From: Promerops cafer
Lineage: Eukaryota > Chordata > Aves > Passeriformes > Nectariniidae
Direction of reading: 5' to 3'
Assembly: GCA_013398275.1 (NCBI GenBank)
Contig: VZSE01008498.1
Span: 267,873 to 331,872 of the forward strand
Length of the DNA stretch: 64,000 nt
A program made the translations under genes and the position numbers. Numbering within the stretch: position 1 is the stretch's first letter; each line of letters starts with the position of its first letter. The notes under the pieces were generated by a model. It was not told where the DNA came from. It ran no database searches and saw only the letters and a program-made list of their open reading frames with translations. Shown here piece by piece: positions 13,301 through 28,300 of this stretch.

Positions 13301-16300
13301 AAGTCTGTGGTCCTTGGAGTTTCTGACCATTCAACATTTCTTCCTCTAATTCTTCAATAGACTAAGCAACAGAGGGAAAAAAAAGAAAGCAAAAGAGAGC
13401 TATGATAAACATTTCAGAAGCCTGATTACACAATCTGGATGGAAAAAAAAAGTTATGAGAGTATTTTTCAAAAGTGATCTTGAGTGAGCATATAGAATAT
13501 TCTCCTATGTTCTTGTTTGTAATTATTCTTAAGTTTGCATCCCATAATGTCATCTCGCAAGCTTTTTTTTTTTTTAAATCACCACCTTTTAACACCTTTA
13601 CACTCATTCTAACCAACAGACTAAGAAAACAAGAGGAAAGAGAAGGGTGCCCACTCAGTGAGCTACCGTGACTCTCCTAACTCTATTACTCCAGCAAAGT
13701 GGCAGTACTTGTAAGAACAGATTTCACCCAGTGAATAAGGTACCTTTCCAGTTTTAACGAATGCTTCTGCTACACGTCGATTCCGGCCACCGTAACATGT
13801 TGTGATGAGATCAGCAATGCCACAGCTCTCCAGGAAAGTGGCAGTAGAAACCTGTCCTTTGCAAAAAAATTTGGCAAAGGCGATCATCTCCATTAGGCCA
13901 AGGCGAATAACAGCAGCTTTGGTGTTGTCACCGTAGCAAAGGCCATCACAGAAACCAGCTCCTACTGCTACTACATTCTAATAGAAAGAGAAATGGGAAA
14001 TTACTCAATTACTGCTTACAGATGCCCTTAAGAACTGCAAATGCTTTACTACTGAAAGACTAGGTTGTTAGTTTGGGTTATTTTGGTTAGGAGATTTTGA
14101 TATCTATGGGATAACGAAAAAAAACAAAAAGAAAAAAAATGGCAAATCTTACATTTCCAAGGATAAAAGCACAGTTAAAGCTCTGACACAAGTTGCCCCT
14201 GAGGCTGTGGAGCTATTATTATTGACCATCTTTAAGAACAACCAGGTTGCACTACACCCAAACAAGGTTTTAGCTCGATTGAGCTACTCCTGCCCTGAGG
14301 TAGGGGTGGTTAGACTGACATCCTAGTCCCGTTATCCAGATTTTCTTTATGATTAAAGCAATAGTACAGCTAAAAAGCATTTAATGACTTCTATGATGAC
14401 ATGCTAAGGGACCAAATTCAGCCAAGCCAGTAGTATCCAGCCCTTTTAAGTATGCAGAGTTTCTATAACCATAATAGTTAATAAAGGATTCCCAAAAGAT
14501 TCATTACACAGGACGACCTTCCTTAGCAAAAAAAATGTTTGCTTTTTCCTTAGACCTGGTGACAGCCTTCTACAAAGAATGTGCTGTTAACATTCAGCTA
14601 TATGGTCCCTGCTTTGGTTACAGAACATAGACATTTGATGAGAAACATTTGAGTGAAGTGACTATAAAAACTATTTTCTGGCTTGGGAGTCAGAGCAGAC
14701 ACTAGCCATAGTTCCACTATCCCCAGTAAAAAATTCCATCTAACACAACAAATCCTACTGAAACCCTCCAAAAAAATATGGCATTCTGACATATTGATAA
14801 AGCAATTATGGAATTAATGGAAAGAAGTAATTAATATCAATATCTTCCTGCATGCAACAGCAGCAGCAGTGATCTCAACAGAATGCACAGGAGAATCAAC
14901 ATTATGACTCCCAATACAGCACCTGATGCAGGGAAAAATATAAAATTAAAAAATCAATTTTAACTGTTGATGAAGAAAGAACAATAATCAGAGATGTTAC
15001 TGAAAACAACCAGATGATTAACAGCTGGTTTGGTTTTGGACTGTAAGAACCACAAATGCCAGACAGCTGCAGAGCTATGTGGCCGGTAATGGCTAAATGA
15101 CTCTGAATCAAGTAAGGCCAGAGGATCAGTCATTGCTTTTTGAGCAGCTAGCTGAGGTCTAAAGGTGACCGTAAAAATTGCAGACAGATACCCCAACATT
15201 AGACTGAAGCAGCCCAAGACAGTCAACTTTAAAATTTGGTCATTTAAATCATCTTGGCTTAGATCTTGGCTGTGGTGATTCAGTCAAGGTACATTTCCAT
15301 CAGACTCCTCTTGCAGAGCAACCTCTAATATCTTTTCATTTGATGCCAAAGCAAGAGGAAGTCAAACAGATATTTAAGAAGTTTTCAGATGAGGTAACCC
15401 ATTCAAATGGATTTTACATGTATGTGAAGTCTGTAAGTATTTATCACTCAGCTAAAAACACAAACATGACTAAACACGGGCTTTTTCCATATACTTCTTG
15501 AACACTCCCATACTAAAGCTTCCCCTTCCCTCTAGCTTTGTCTGCTTGACTTTGCACTTTGAAGCAGTCTACTTGATCATAATTTAAAATACGATTTGGC
15601 CTATGGTATTTTGTTGTCTACTTGTACATTTTGCAGTGTTTGTCTTTGGAGCAACAGAAACACTCTTTTAAGTAAGTCGTACCATGACTAGTTACTTCTG
15701 AGGAAATGGGCTAGGGAACAAGAGGAGTTGTGAGGCCAACTCTAAAACACTGAGCTCCTTGTTTGTACAATGTTCCCATTGTATGTTCTTACACAGTTTG
15801 CAAATAATGAGGAAACAAGACAACGGATTATGCTCTAGAACACACCCCTATGCCTAGGAGATTGTTATATCCTGCACACGTATCCCTCAAGCCACAACTA
15901 TTAATTTACAAGGTCTACCATCTGGTTTTATTTAAATCCTTGAAGAATCTCTGACAACTGTCTTGTGCCTAATATACTGCAGAGAACTAATTATACCACA
16001 CTGAAAGTTATACCTTACTCAAAGATGAGTCACCCCTTTAAAAACAACAACAAAAAAAAAATCTCACAAAACTTACAACTGAGTTATCCTTCCCAAACAA
16101 GACCAAAACAGACAATTTGTTACTCGAAACCTCTGGCTGTAGGCACTAAGCTGAGCTTGTTGCAGGAAGATGCACAAGCAAAACACAAATTGACACACAA
16201 GAGGCTAGTGGCACTACCACTATTGTGATTTTCTGAGACGTATGCGAGGCAGGAAGGGTGATTGACCTGGCAAAAACATTTTCTGTATTTCCTATGGTTG

Positions 16301-19300
16301 ATTTTGAATGCTGCCACTGACAAAGACTACACCTGAGTTTCAGTTAACTTCCTTCTTAGTAGCGGGTACAGTGCTGTGGTTTGAGTTCAGTATGAGAATA
16401 ATGTTGATAACACACTGATGTTTTGGTGGTTTGCTAAGCAGTGCTTACTTTAAGAAAGGAACTTTTTAGTGTCTCATGCTCTGCCAGCGAGGAGGTGAAC
16501 AAGAGTCTGGGGAGGGGGCAACATAGCCAGGACAGCTGATCAGAACTGGCCAAAGGGATACTCTGTACCATAGAATGCCATGCCAAGTATATAAAATGGA
16601 GGCAGTTGGCCAGGAGCCATCAATTGCTGCCTGGGGATGGGCTGGGCATTGGTCAGTGGGTGGTGAGCAACTGTAGTGTGCACCACTTGTTCTTCTTGGG
16701 TTTTCACTCTGTCTTTCATTACAGTTACTATTACTACTGCTGTTCCTGTTATTGTATTTTCCTTTATTCCAATTATTAAACTGTTTGTATTTCAACCCAT
16801 GAGTTTTACTTTTTTCCACTTATTGTCCTTCCCATCCCTGATGGGTAGGGGGTTAGTGAGTGAGCAGCTGCGTGATATGTAGTTGCCAGCTGGGATTAAA
16901 CCACAACATGAAGTTACAGGAATTCCTGCAAATGCAGTGGGTATCTATTTGCGAAAGAGGAGAGAGTCCACATTTCTGTGAGATTAGAAACTGATTGTAT
17001 TTGCATGCACACATGGGAGTCTGAGAGCCCAGTAAACAAGTGTCTACTGACAAACATGTTCCACAGATTCAAAAATACTGTCACAATAACCCCAAAAGGA
17101 CTGCAACACAATGTTCCTCTTGGCCTGAGGCATTCATAGCTCTCAAAATCACTACACACTTAAGCAAACACACTTCCCCAGCCTTGGCATTAACAGCTTT
17201 TTACGTGAAAGCACACATCCTGTAACCATGATTCACAGTGCGGTTTTATACTGCATATGGTTTTAAGCTACTAAAATGCTTTGGCCCTAAGAGGTGAGCT
17301 GTTCTGGTATCCTGAAGCTGGTGTTAGTCCTAGTCCTAGTTATTCTAGAACATAAGCAAGGAATGGATTTAGTTGTTTTTTCACTGGGATAGTGAAGCTA
17401 TGCTCCAGAAAAGAAATGCTGACGCCAGGCAGTGCTCACAGTACGCGTCAGAACAAGTGAGAGAATGTGTCCTTTACTTACACATGACCTGCTGCAAACA
17501 TGCAAGAGGTCACAAATGCAAGGTCAACAGATGACCAAGAAAACAAGAACAAGGACAACAAGTCTGCCTACTTTGCTGACAGACTGTTCTCCTACAGAGT
17601 CAGTCCTCAGAAGTATCCAATATCCAGTGTACAGCACGTTTGTGGAGTGCTCATGAAGACAGCTTCAGCAGCCATTTCTGAGGCAACCATTACTTCTCCA
17701 TAATTAAATGGATCAATAGGACAGCTAAGCAGAAATGTTACTTCACCTTCCTTGAGGCAGTGTCACAGCTCAGCACAGCCTGCTTTCCCTTTGTTTACAC
17801 ATGAACTTAGAGAAGCTCATTGCTTCCCCTGATGGCTAAGAAGAGGTCAAATGAAAATACTCAAAAAATCAAAGACAGTATCAGTAGGACTGTCAGAGAG
17901 GTTAAGTATAAACTGTTTGCTTGCTCCTGGCGAACTTGGATTTCATTTCCACTTATTCTCAGGAAAAAGGAAAAAACTCTCGCCATCAACTTCTACAGTA
18001 CCTAGACTGATTATCCAACAGTGACTGCCCTAAACATGCTTTGCAAGTAACAATGCTGAGTTACATAACCTGGTAAACAATAAATCATCACTATACTTCT
18101 TACTTTACTTAAGGCTTAGCTGAAGCCAGAAGGTTTAGATGAGCCTGAAGCAACCTGAAAGGCAACCACAGCTGCTGCTGCTTCTCCTTCCTACAGCAAC
18201 TCACATCTGTCTTGGTCCTTGGCTGCTGCCACTTGAGGGTTTTTAACTCTCCAGATCCCTGATCACCAGGCATCTGGAGCATGGCTGTTTTGCCATATCC
18301 AGAGGTTAGATTCTCAATCCTCCTCTCAGCCACCCCTGGCACTGCTGCACTGGGTAAGTGAGGTAAACTGGGGTACAGTTTACCCCCGAGATTGCAGCTA
18401 CCACTGTTTAAATGGCCTCTCAAGGACGTGGCCAGGTTTGTACCCCAGCTCAGTCTTGCCTCACATCTGTGCTGCTTCTAACACCACAATGGCACAGGCA
18501 GTAAGGACTCTAAGGACACCTCTGAAGTGATAACCTTGGATCCGTGCTGCTCTACAGTATCACTTCCATCAGTATCCAGCAGCACCTCCATATGTGAGCA
18601 TAGCTTGCACATACTATTTTTAGGTGACATTAGCATTTCCTAGGAAGGCCCATTCATCGTCTGGCAAATGACAGACTTGTGTACTTGTAGGTGGCCTTGA
18701 GTCATGCTGCCTGTAAAGCCAACTGGGCACCTTGAAACAACTATCCAAATTTCAACTTTGTCAATTTATGTCCTCAACCCTTAGAAAAGGTCAACAGACA
18801 AATGTGAAATGTTCGTCAGTCCTCAAAAGAAAAAAATATCCTCACTAAGAACATGCCAAGCACTTTTTGTTCCAAAAGCCAGGTTATGGTAGAAAGCTGT
18901 TCCTCCTCAGTACCATCAGATTTTATAAAGTCACTGCCACTGTCTATTCAGCCAGTGTCCAAGCTGACACAAGACTGCATTTTCATGGCACTGATTTCTG
19001 CACTTCACTGTATCTCCACCAGCCAATTGTCACAAATCTAAATACAGTAAATGAAGTGGATATTCTATACATATCCACATACATATCCATATATAAATAG
19101 CAATCAAGCACATGTTCTCTTATGATCACCCAGCTGCGCAACCTAATATTACAGTCTGAACTCAAATAGGCTTCCAAAACCAAATTTCAAACCTATAATT
19201 ATCATTGCAAGAGAAAGCTGTGCTCAGAGCATCCTTTGTTACCCTTTTTTTTTTCCTCCCAAGCTTTAGGCAACCACCCACACTGAAAATCTTCCCTGTT

Positions 19301-22300
19301 TAGAAAGGCTTGCAGAAAGAAAAAGTGAGGTAGAGTAGAGGCTTTTAACAGCTAATCCATTATGCCAGTAATACTAGGAAAGTCTCCTTTTCCTAAGCTG
19401 GCATTTGCAGAAAAGTGAAGAAGCTGGGAGAATATACTGTTTTCCATAGTGCACTGTTTCTCATCCTTTAAATACCAACACAGGAATTGCTTTTACTATT
19501 TCCACATCCAAAAAAGACAGTCTGGAGTGATGTGTTTGCCTGTTTACCCCTGTCCTCCTCGCTATAGTTTGCAGTGCCACTACTGACATTTTGAATTGGC
19601 ATTGCTGTGGAAAGAGAGTAGAGCCTCTGTTTTTATGCCTGTGTCTCCATGCAACATGACACTGTCACCTTCTGAAATTGAAATTTCCTCCTTCCAGGAA
19701 GTTAAACAAAGCTAATTTTTACTATTTTTTAATGAAGTAACTTTCCAAGTTTAACAAACTGTCAGCTGACTGAAGCTACACACATTAGATTTTATTCTAA
19801 AAAAAAAAAAAAAGTCTACTTTTCAAATTTTTATTACGAAGACTATCAGATGAATGATAAAAAAGCGAAGCTCTGGTTGATACCCTTAGCAAACAATTCT
19901 CCTAATAGAAAATATGTACAGCTTCTAAGAAAAAACACTATTCACATCTGATTTTGCATTTTGCTTTGCACTATGGCAATAAAACCTTATCTATAGGTTT
20001 AATTTTGGTTTCTTTATTTTCTTTCAGAGCCAGACATGCTCCCAATGCATTAATAAAATTTTGCAATCTTTGAGAGTAAAACAGCTCAGGACATTATTTA
20101 CATGCTGCCAGCACAAGATTTAGGATAAACTAGAAAGGGTTTTAAAAGAAAAAACACTTCCAAAAATAAAATTTTATTGATATTTTCTTTTATATTAAGG
20201 CAGAGTTGTATGTTTAAAGACATCACCTATACTAGAATGACAGATCTATGCCACTTTATACCAGTTTTGCCTTTTAATTATGCAAGAAATCCACAGTATT
20301 TTAAATCCAGTTAATCTATCCTTAATTCACTTTTTGTTTATACCTTATACCACACATTTTTTGGAAATCTCAACTCAATTAATAAAATATACTGCAATCA
20401 ATAGAAAATGACTAGAGCACACAGAATATAAACAGCTTTTTAGAAATACAATGAGACAGTTCAGTCTGCAGGATGCATGATGAATAATGAAGCAGAAGAG
20501 AGCAATAAAGCAAGGTTACAAAAAAACCCCAAAAGTTTCACCTTATTATCTTTCCAGGTCAAGAATAACAATCTATTTAAATTCTACTGCAATTCCAAAG
20601 AAATACTGGTATCTTGACTGACTTAGACCTTTGCAGTAGAGTTTTGAGTGTCTGCTCACTACCTGCCCAGTTTGATGGGCGTGCTCATCTCTAATGCCCT
20701 TTCATGAGACTTGTTTAAAGGAAAATTTCCTGGGACAGAACTCCTCTATCAGACAAGAATTTAAGCTAGTCAGACAACATCCTGCTGAGCAGATTTCAAA
20801 GAAAAATAAATCTGCAAAACTTTTTCAAGGGTCTATACACGGATTTCTGTTTTCGTAACCTCCCACATCACCATTTTAAAGCAATGGCTGTGGAGCCAAA
20901 TTACAAGCTCCATAACCTCAAGAAATTGCTCTCTATACAGTAACTCCAAAGCATGTTGCCTCAAAACACCTAATCCCATACCCACGGACCCATAACCTCC
21001 TCTTTCTAAGGCCTTCCAGTACGACAGCTGTCAAGACAAAATTAAGGAAATTAATATGACAAAAAATATGCTATTATAGCTATCCATCTACTTTCACTAA
21101 GCAGGAATCAGAATTCATTATCGTAAGACATCATTGCTTGGTGTGGTACCTTTGCAAGCCAAATAATTTAGTTTACACAAAATTTCAACAGCAAAACCAA
21201 AGGCAGACAAAATAATTATCCAAAACACAAAAAATAAATAAGCTAAATTCATTACTAAACCACTACACCCATCAGAAATGATTCAGGATAGGTATCAGAT
21301 AATGTGAACTACGGTACTGTTTGCTAGGGTGTCCAATAACTAATGCCTCCCCTTCACAAATGGCCTGTAAATTAACCTGAAAAAATAGCCATTAAACAAT
21401 GTTTAAGTTAGCCTTTACTGCCTGTCAGCATCAATTTTGTTATGAAAAAAATTTTGCATGAGTAACTGTCCAAAATAACTTTTTTCTGTTCAGGTCATTT
21501 CTGTATGTGGTTATCCACACAAACCTTATGTAGTATATGTCCACAAAATATAAAACATGAGTGCTCACATTGCTTCAGTCAATAAAGAGGGGGATAGTTT
21601 TGTCAACAGATACGAAGCATTAATGCCAACTTCTTTCTCCCTTTCTTTTGGTGAACACACTGTTGCAAAAAGAAAAGGGGAACTAAAATAGATTTAGAAA
21701 TATAACAGCCAGTTAGATGAAATCAATAAATGCTTCATGACTGTGTGCAAGTTAAGTGGAAGATGTAGAAAGGGAACCTGGCAGATGGTGAGACACAGAT
21801 CTAAAAGCCAGCTCTCAGAAAATGCTTCTCCCTCATTTCCCATCTGGTTCTTCTGGAAATGTTACGTGGCAGTCTTACATATTATATAAAATACAATGAA
21901 CTTATTTTTTTTAATGGAAATACCCTCTTTTTTTTTCCTACAAGGATCGCTATTTCATCTGTGTATCACCTGCAGCCTGTTCATCTTACCTTCAGAGCAC
22001 CACACAGCTCAACTGCATCTGCATCATCTACCACTGTTATTCGGAAGTTTGGAGTCTGCAGGAGTTCTTTGAAGAGAAGACCATTTTCCAAAATTTTGCA
22101 GCCTATTGAGAGAGAGAAAGGAAAGCTAAAAAAATGGAATAATTTATTTGTATGTTATTTAGCCTTTCCTGCGCAAGCCAAAATGCCTAAAAGCAGAGAT
22201 AAGGTTGTTCTATCTCAATCCTAAATAGAATCCCTTTTCTAAGGAACCAATCACATGTTGACATTGCACTTAAAAGCTCTGCACTCTGCAATTATTCAGG

Positions 22301-25300
22301 ACTTTTGCACCATTTATTGTCTGCTCAGCAACAGGTTCTAAATAACAATTCCATGAATTCTCTACACACTGTCCCATTTTTGATCACTGCCTTTAAAAAG
22401 AACAGCTAATAATAAAACAGAGATGAATTAAGAATATGGTAGGAGCAATTCTACCAAATATTTCAAAGTCAGCACTCCAGAAAAATACCTACTGATAAAG
22501 GTATGTCAAAGCTGCTTTATTAATCAAGCATGCTGCCCCTGACAATAGTTTCTAAACACTAAGATTGTTCAACCATTCAAAATTACGTCCAATGCAAAAG
22601 CTGTGAATGAGATGTTACAAAGCTAGCAGCGCACAAAACTCTAAAAATTAACACTGGAAAAAACCTCAATATGAACTGTGCTATAAAGTATGAGTACCTG
22701 TATGCATATACACACACACACACCTTTCTAGAAACTGTAAAATCCAAGACTAGGCACATCCTCATGCTGCAAAGGGGTGCAGACATCAACACAGAACTAA
22801 AACAATTTCTAGTTTTTGTGGGAATTAAGTATTTTGAGAAATTAAAACAAAATACCTTAAAAAACCCCCAAAAAAGTCAAACCAAAACAAACATGCATGA
22901 AGGTACCATCTTTGACCATAGCACATGAACTGGAGGACAGAATTTGTAACTGTTTATCCATGTAAAGCCATTCAGACCCAAGAAAAATCTTAAATACAGT
23001 AATAAAATGAAGCAGTTCGTTATATGAAGGGTGATAAAAAACATGTTTGTGTTTCACATGTTAAGGTTATAACCCTAGTAAGAATAGGTAAAATCGTGAT
23101 CTTCTCTCACCCTCTATTCCCAGTATTGTCCTAGTACTTTTGGAAGTGTAAACATTCTAGGAAATTCAACCAACAGCTTCTGGTAACAGTCAGCTAAAGT
23201 CAAAAACAGTGAAATTTGAGCTATTTGGTGAGCGCCTGTGAGGACAGGTGCATGTTTTAAATATTCTTACAACTTGGAACAGTACCTATTGTGGTTTCAC
23301 AGAATTTCTCTGCTGCCACCTCATTGGCAATGTTAGCTCCCATCAGCACACTGATGTCTATTCCCATCTTCTCTCGAATAATGTCAGAGATCAGTTTGAG
23401 TCCCTCCGGGCCTTGATCTATTCCCTGCAGCCAACATTAAATGGAATTACTAAAAAGTCATTCATCAGGCACAGTAGAGATGCAAGCAGAACACAATTAG
23501 TCTTGTCCACAGGTGAGAAGTGAAACAAGGCCTATTCAGACAGAGATTAAAGATGACACGTGTACTACCACAGACACTTCTGCTATTTTGACCTCTCCAA
23601 GATGTCTTAGAATTGTAGGAGGGAGCACCTTAAGGTTTAGGACTAAACTCTTGATGATGAAACCAGTTTTTATTCCATCCTCAAAGACCTGATTCTAAGA
23701 AGTGCTGAACATTCTCCTTTGTTAGTTCAGAAATCAGGTGCTTACTATCAGAGTATCATTAATCAGTGGAGCATAACCAATTAACGAGTTATGAACCAGA
23801 CCTGAACCTGGATTTGAAATTGCACTGAAACTCACAAAATGGCATCTGAATATTTTGTTTTGGGAAGAGATATCTGAACTGAAATATCAGAGGCAGGTTC
23901 TCCAGTGTATAACATCATCAACAGTTTACTAGTAGAAATAGAAATGGAACAGTCATTCACAGATATGTAGAAAGCTGAACAACTGAGAATAATTCAACTT
24001 ACAAGGATATTTTTAATCTGTATTTATAATGCACTCTTTACAAAGTGTGAAAAAAGGGGCAGAAATAGGGCCTTAGAAAAGATCATCCCACATATTAATG
24101 CTGCAGAGAAGAAGAGAGTCTGGCACCCTGAACTGCCTGAAGTAGAACTCCAAATGAGACCACTTTCTTCCCATAAAACTTTTTTCTCCCAGCCTGCTAA
24201 ATGCAGAATCCATTTCAGCTTTTATTACAGGGGTATGGCAGACCAGCTATTGAAATAGTCATTCTTTCCCACAGTATACCACCTTTTATACAATATTCTT
24301 TTTTAATGCTGAGAATTAGATACTTTTGGGAATTGGTAATTTTGAATTATGATTTATAGGCAAAAAGTGTGATCCTGTATTACTTCCATATATACATATA
24401 TATACACACTTGTATGCTGCCAGTAGTGACATTTCAGGCAGGCAGTAATTTGCACTTCCACAGGTTGAAGGTGCTGCTCCTTAAATAACACGGTGCAATC
24501 AAGAGACATGCAGAAATGCCTGTATAAAACCTGCCAATTAAACTAGTGCTTGTATTTCTGCATTATTTTTCAATTTGTATTGCTTAATGCACATCTCTGC
24601 TTTCTCATCTTTAATGAGCTATACAGAAACAACCTGAAAGCAAGCACACAATACATGTTGCATTTTTCCCTCTTAGTGCCAAAAATGTCCCCACAAAATA
24701 ACTGTAAGGCCCCTCTTCCTATAAGGAAGATTATAGGATTATAAGGCAAATAATAAACAGAAAAGCATGCACACAATGGGAACAACTCAAAAAATGTGAA
24801 TACCTACACAACAATTATTCATGCAAGTGAAAGGAGATCAGAAAGGCTTTAGGTGCCAGATTCTGCTCCATTGTGAAACAGATGCAACTCCTGACAAAGT
24901 CAAGGTGAGCTGTACTTGTTTCTTGTAGAGTTAAATACAACACTGAATGACAGAATAAAAACCAAACACCCCTTCCTCCCTGCAAAACCAAGGCTCCAGC
25001 ATGGCCATTTTCACTGGGCAGCAATGGTCCGCAGGCAATGCAAGTGACCTCATTGCTTGCATCCTAACATGTCTGTCAGAGCAATCCCTAGAGCCTGTAA
25101 CAGGGAAATGAAAATGAGGCTGATGTTAAGGTTGCCTGAAGAGTATTTTGAATGATTTTCAGCTACCCTCCATCCTGTGTTCACTGCTGTACTGCACTCT
25201 AAGTTTTATATGATTCCTCTCCCCACAGCCACATAGTCACTTGTTAGGTTTTCATAGACAAAGAGCTAATGTAAAGCAACATGGATGCAAATGTTTCAAT

Positions 25301-28300
25301 GGAAATGCATATTAACCAGCAGACAAATGTCTTTATTTCCCAAAGACTGTTTTATTGTCAGACATTAGGCTCTGCTTGAAGATTAGACTGTCAGAAAGGA
25401 AAAAAACAAGAAGACTAAAAGATGACACACTGCTAACTTGACAACCTATTTAGGAAGCACAGAAACAAGATGTCCCATGAATTACATTTTTCAGAACAGA
25501 ACTGCACTCTGTCAAAGTTAACACAAGCCACTTTAAAAGCATTAGCATTGAGCATGAGACCCAAAAATTATGACACTGATGAAAACAGCATGCCTAAAGA
25601 ATATGCAAAAGCAGAGGAAAGAATGAATTTTTGTTTTAAATCTCTACCCTTTCTTCTCAAATGATACTTTTAATGATGCACAGTTATACCTTTTCATAAA
25701 AACTGACACGTACTTTGCACTCTCCTGCAAAATATTAAGGGGTCTCACAGCATTTCTTTGGAAAGGCTGCCTATGGATGCAATGTTGCAATGTAACAGTG
25801 GGAAGCTGCCCAGTAACAAACTGCACTGCATGGCCAAGTGCCACAATTTCACTTCCACCACTACACTAAGCATGGACTTTTTGTTTTGCTGGGGGTTTCT
25901 GTCTGTTTGGAGTTTGGCTTTTTTTTAATGTAAGTATTTCTTCCCCTTCCATCCCCCTCCCTATTTTTTTTGGTCAAATTTAGCCATTAATCAACACTCC
26001 ATTAGAGTACTGGTAATTAGTACCCAGAACAGTAACTCCAAGGGAATATTGGCCCAGGACCCTGACTTCACATATGCTGACATAAATCCTCATTTAGTCC
26101 AGCAATTTCATTAGTTACTCCTATCACTAGGAGACTATAAATCACATTTAGCAAATTAAAGGAGAATAAAGTTTATGGTGAGCACTTTTAACAGTGCCTT
26201 ATTTTACCCTTCTATGATATGAGGAGTTTTTCTACAATTTGGAGCAAGAACACTTCAGAAGCATTACTTTTTCATAGATCTCAGCAATACACCAGTCAGC
26301 ACTGACAAAACAATAGATCTGATGGGCTTTGTTAGCCAAACTAAACAGATAAGCTTGCAGTATGCAGTATCAACTCCAGTGATAGGAGTTTTTTGTTCTT
26401 TTTTGAGCACAGATCCATAAATGTATCATTTTCCAGAAATGACAGGAAACAAGGGAATGTGTGCTGAGAAAATGGCCTACAAAGTAACAACAAACCAGAA
26501 TCTTCCAAACCTTGTGGGAATAGCTTATTATTTCCAGCTAAACATACAGGGGAAAAAAGCCCACCCACCGAAAAACAATCCCAAAAATAAGCTAATCCAC
26601 ATTTTTAAATTTTTCTGCCAGCAAAACTACAAACACTCCAGTGAAATGCCTCCTGTGCCTCTCCCCTCTCCTATTTCCTATGCTCAAAGTGTCTTTGGGC
26701 GATGCTGAACAGACTCTCTTGTTGCAACATAATATTTGACATGAACAAGAGCACTAGCCTCTGAATCACATGAAATTCTCTCAGCAGTTCTTGAAATGAT
26801 CAACTCAGCATGTGGGATGTGCATTAACAATCAAAGCATTATGCTTGTGCTCTGCTCTTCGTCTAATGATGCTTTTGGAAACAACAAATAAAAGACTGGA
26901 AAGCTTACTGGTGCAAAACATATTGACTCCCTCTTTTTTTCTAAAAGTCTTGTGAAGAGCCTCATTTTCCTCTTCCTGCAAATGCTGTGTAACAATCCAC
27001 TAATGACCAAGACAAATTCTAATCTTACACCTAGAAAACTTTAATGGACCAATCAAGTGAATAATGCATGGAGACTTTGTATATCAAAACATCAAGTCAC
27101 CTTGTCTTAGAAGAATGCACGACACAGTCTCAGTTATTAATGCACAGTACTTATAGTACCTTTATGAGAGTTATGCCGAGCGCCTTCCTGGGTACTTGTC
27201 CGGTGATTTCATCACAGACTTTATGAATGTACTGGTGAGGAATGACAAAAACCAGCAAGTCTGCATCCTGTACTGCTTCACGAAGGTTTGGGATAGCAAC
27301 CTGTGTAGTTATGGGAGAGAAAGGCTGCATAACTTTTCAAAATTAACACTACACACAGATGTTATCTGATAAAAGCAGAATCACAGAATCAACTAGTTTG
27401 GAAAAGACCTCTGAGATCATTGAGTCCAACCTTGGAACAAATACCACCCAGTCCACTGGACCACAGCACTGAGTGCCCCATCCAGTCCTCCTTCCAACAC
27501 CTCCAGGGACAGTGACTCCACCACTTCCCTGGGCACCCCATTCTAATGTTTAGTCATTCCTTCTGTGAAGAAATTCCTCCTAATGCCCAAACTGAATCTC
27601 TCCAGTTTGATCTTGAACTTGAACCCCAGAAGTTCGTTCTTATGCTGAATGCTACAAACTACTGCATTTCATCACTGAAAATAAACAGCAGCATAAACTT
27701 CCCAGACCAATAGCTCCAACCCAAGCTTGAGGCCAATTTTTTTTTAATGGGTATAGCTGTTAATCTTGCTCTTGTTTTCATATTGGCTTTCTTGTACAGA
27801 AATTGAAGTAACATAAAGACCAACAGTGACCCCAAGGAAGAAAGAGTACTTTGGATTTACTTAACTGCAAAATAATAACATAATTCTACTTGTTCAAATT
27901 TCTGATGTCATAAGTAAAATAGCATAGTCTGAAATATTATAAACCCTAGAGGTGTTAACAAAACAAATTTCTAACTCAATTTACAGCACAAGCAATATTC
28001 TCTCTGCTCCATAACTATAATTTAGCTTCTGAACCTTACCACATTATCTGGCAGCTTGCATCCAGGGAGATACTTTACATTTTCATGGTCCTTATTTATG
28101 ATATCTGTCAGTTTTCTCCCATTAATATTCTCCTCGAAGACCCACATGTTCACTGTGGAAGCAAACTTCGCCAATTTTTTGACATTATTACCTATTATTT
28201 TGGCAACCGCAGAACCCCTGCACAAAAGAAAACAAAAATAGTCTTAAAAAATTATGATTTTGCTGTAGAAAAAAAAGACTTTGTCCTTAAAACAATCACA

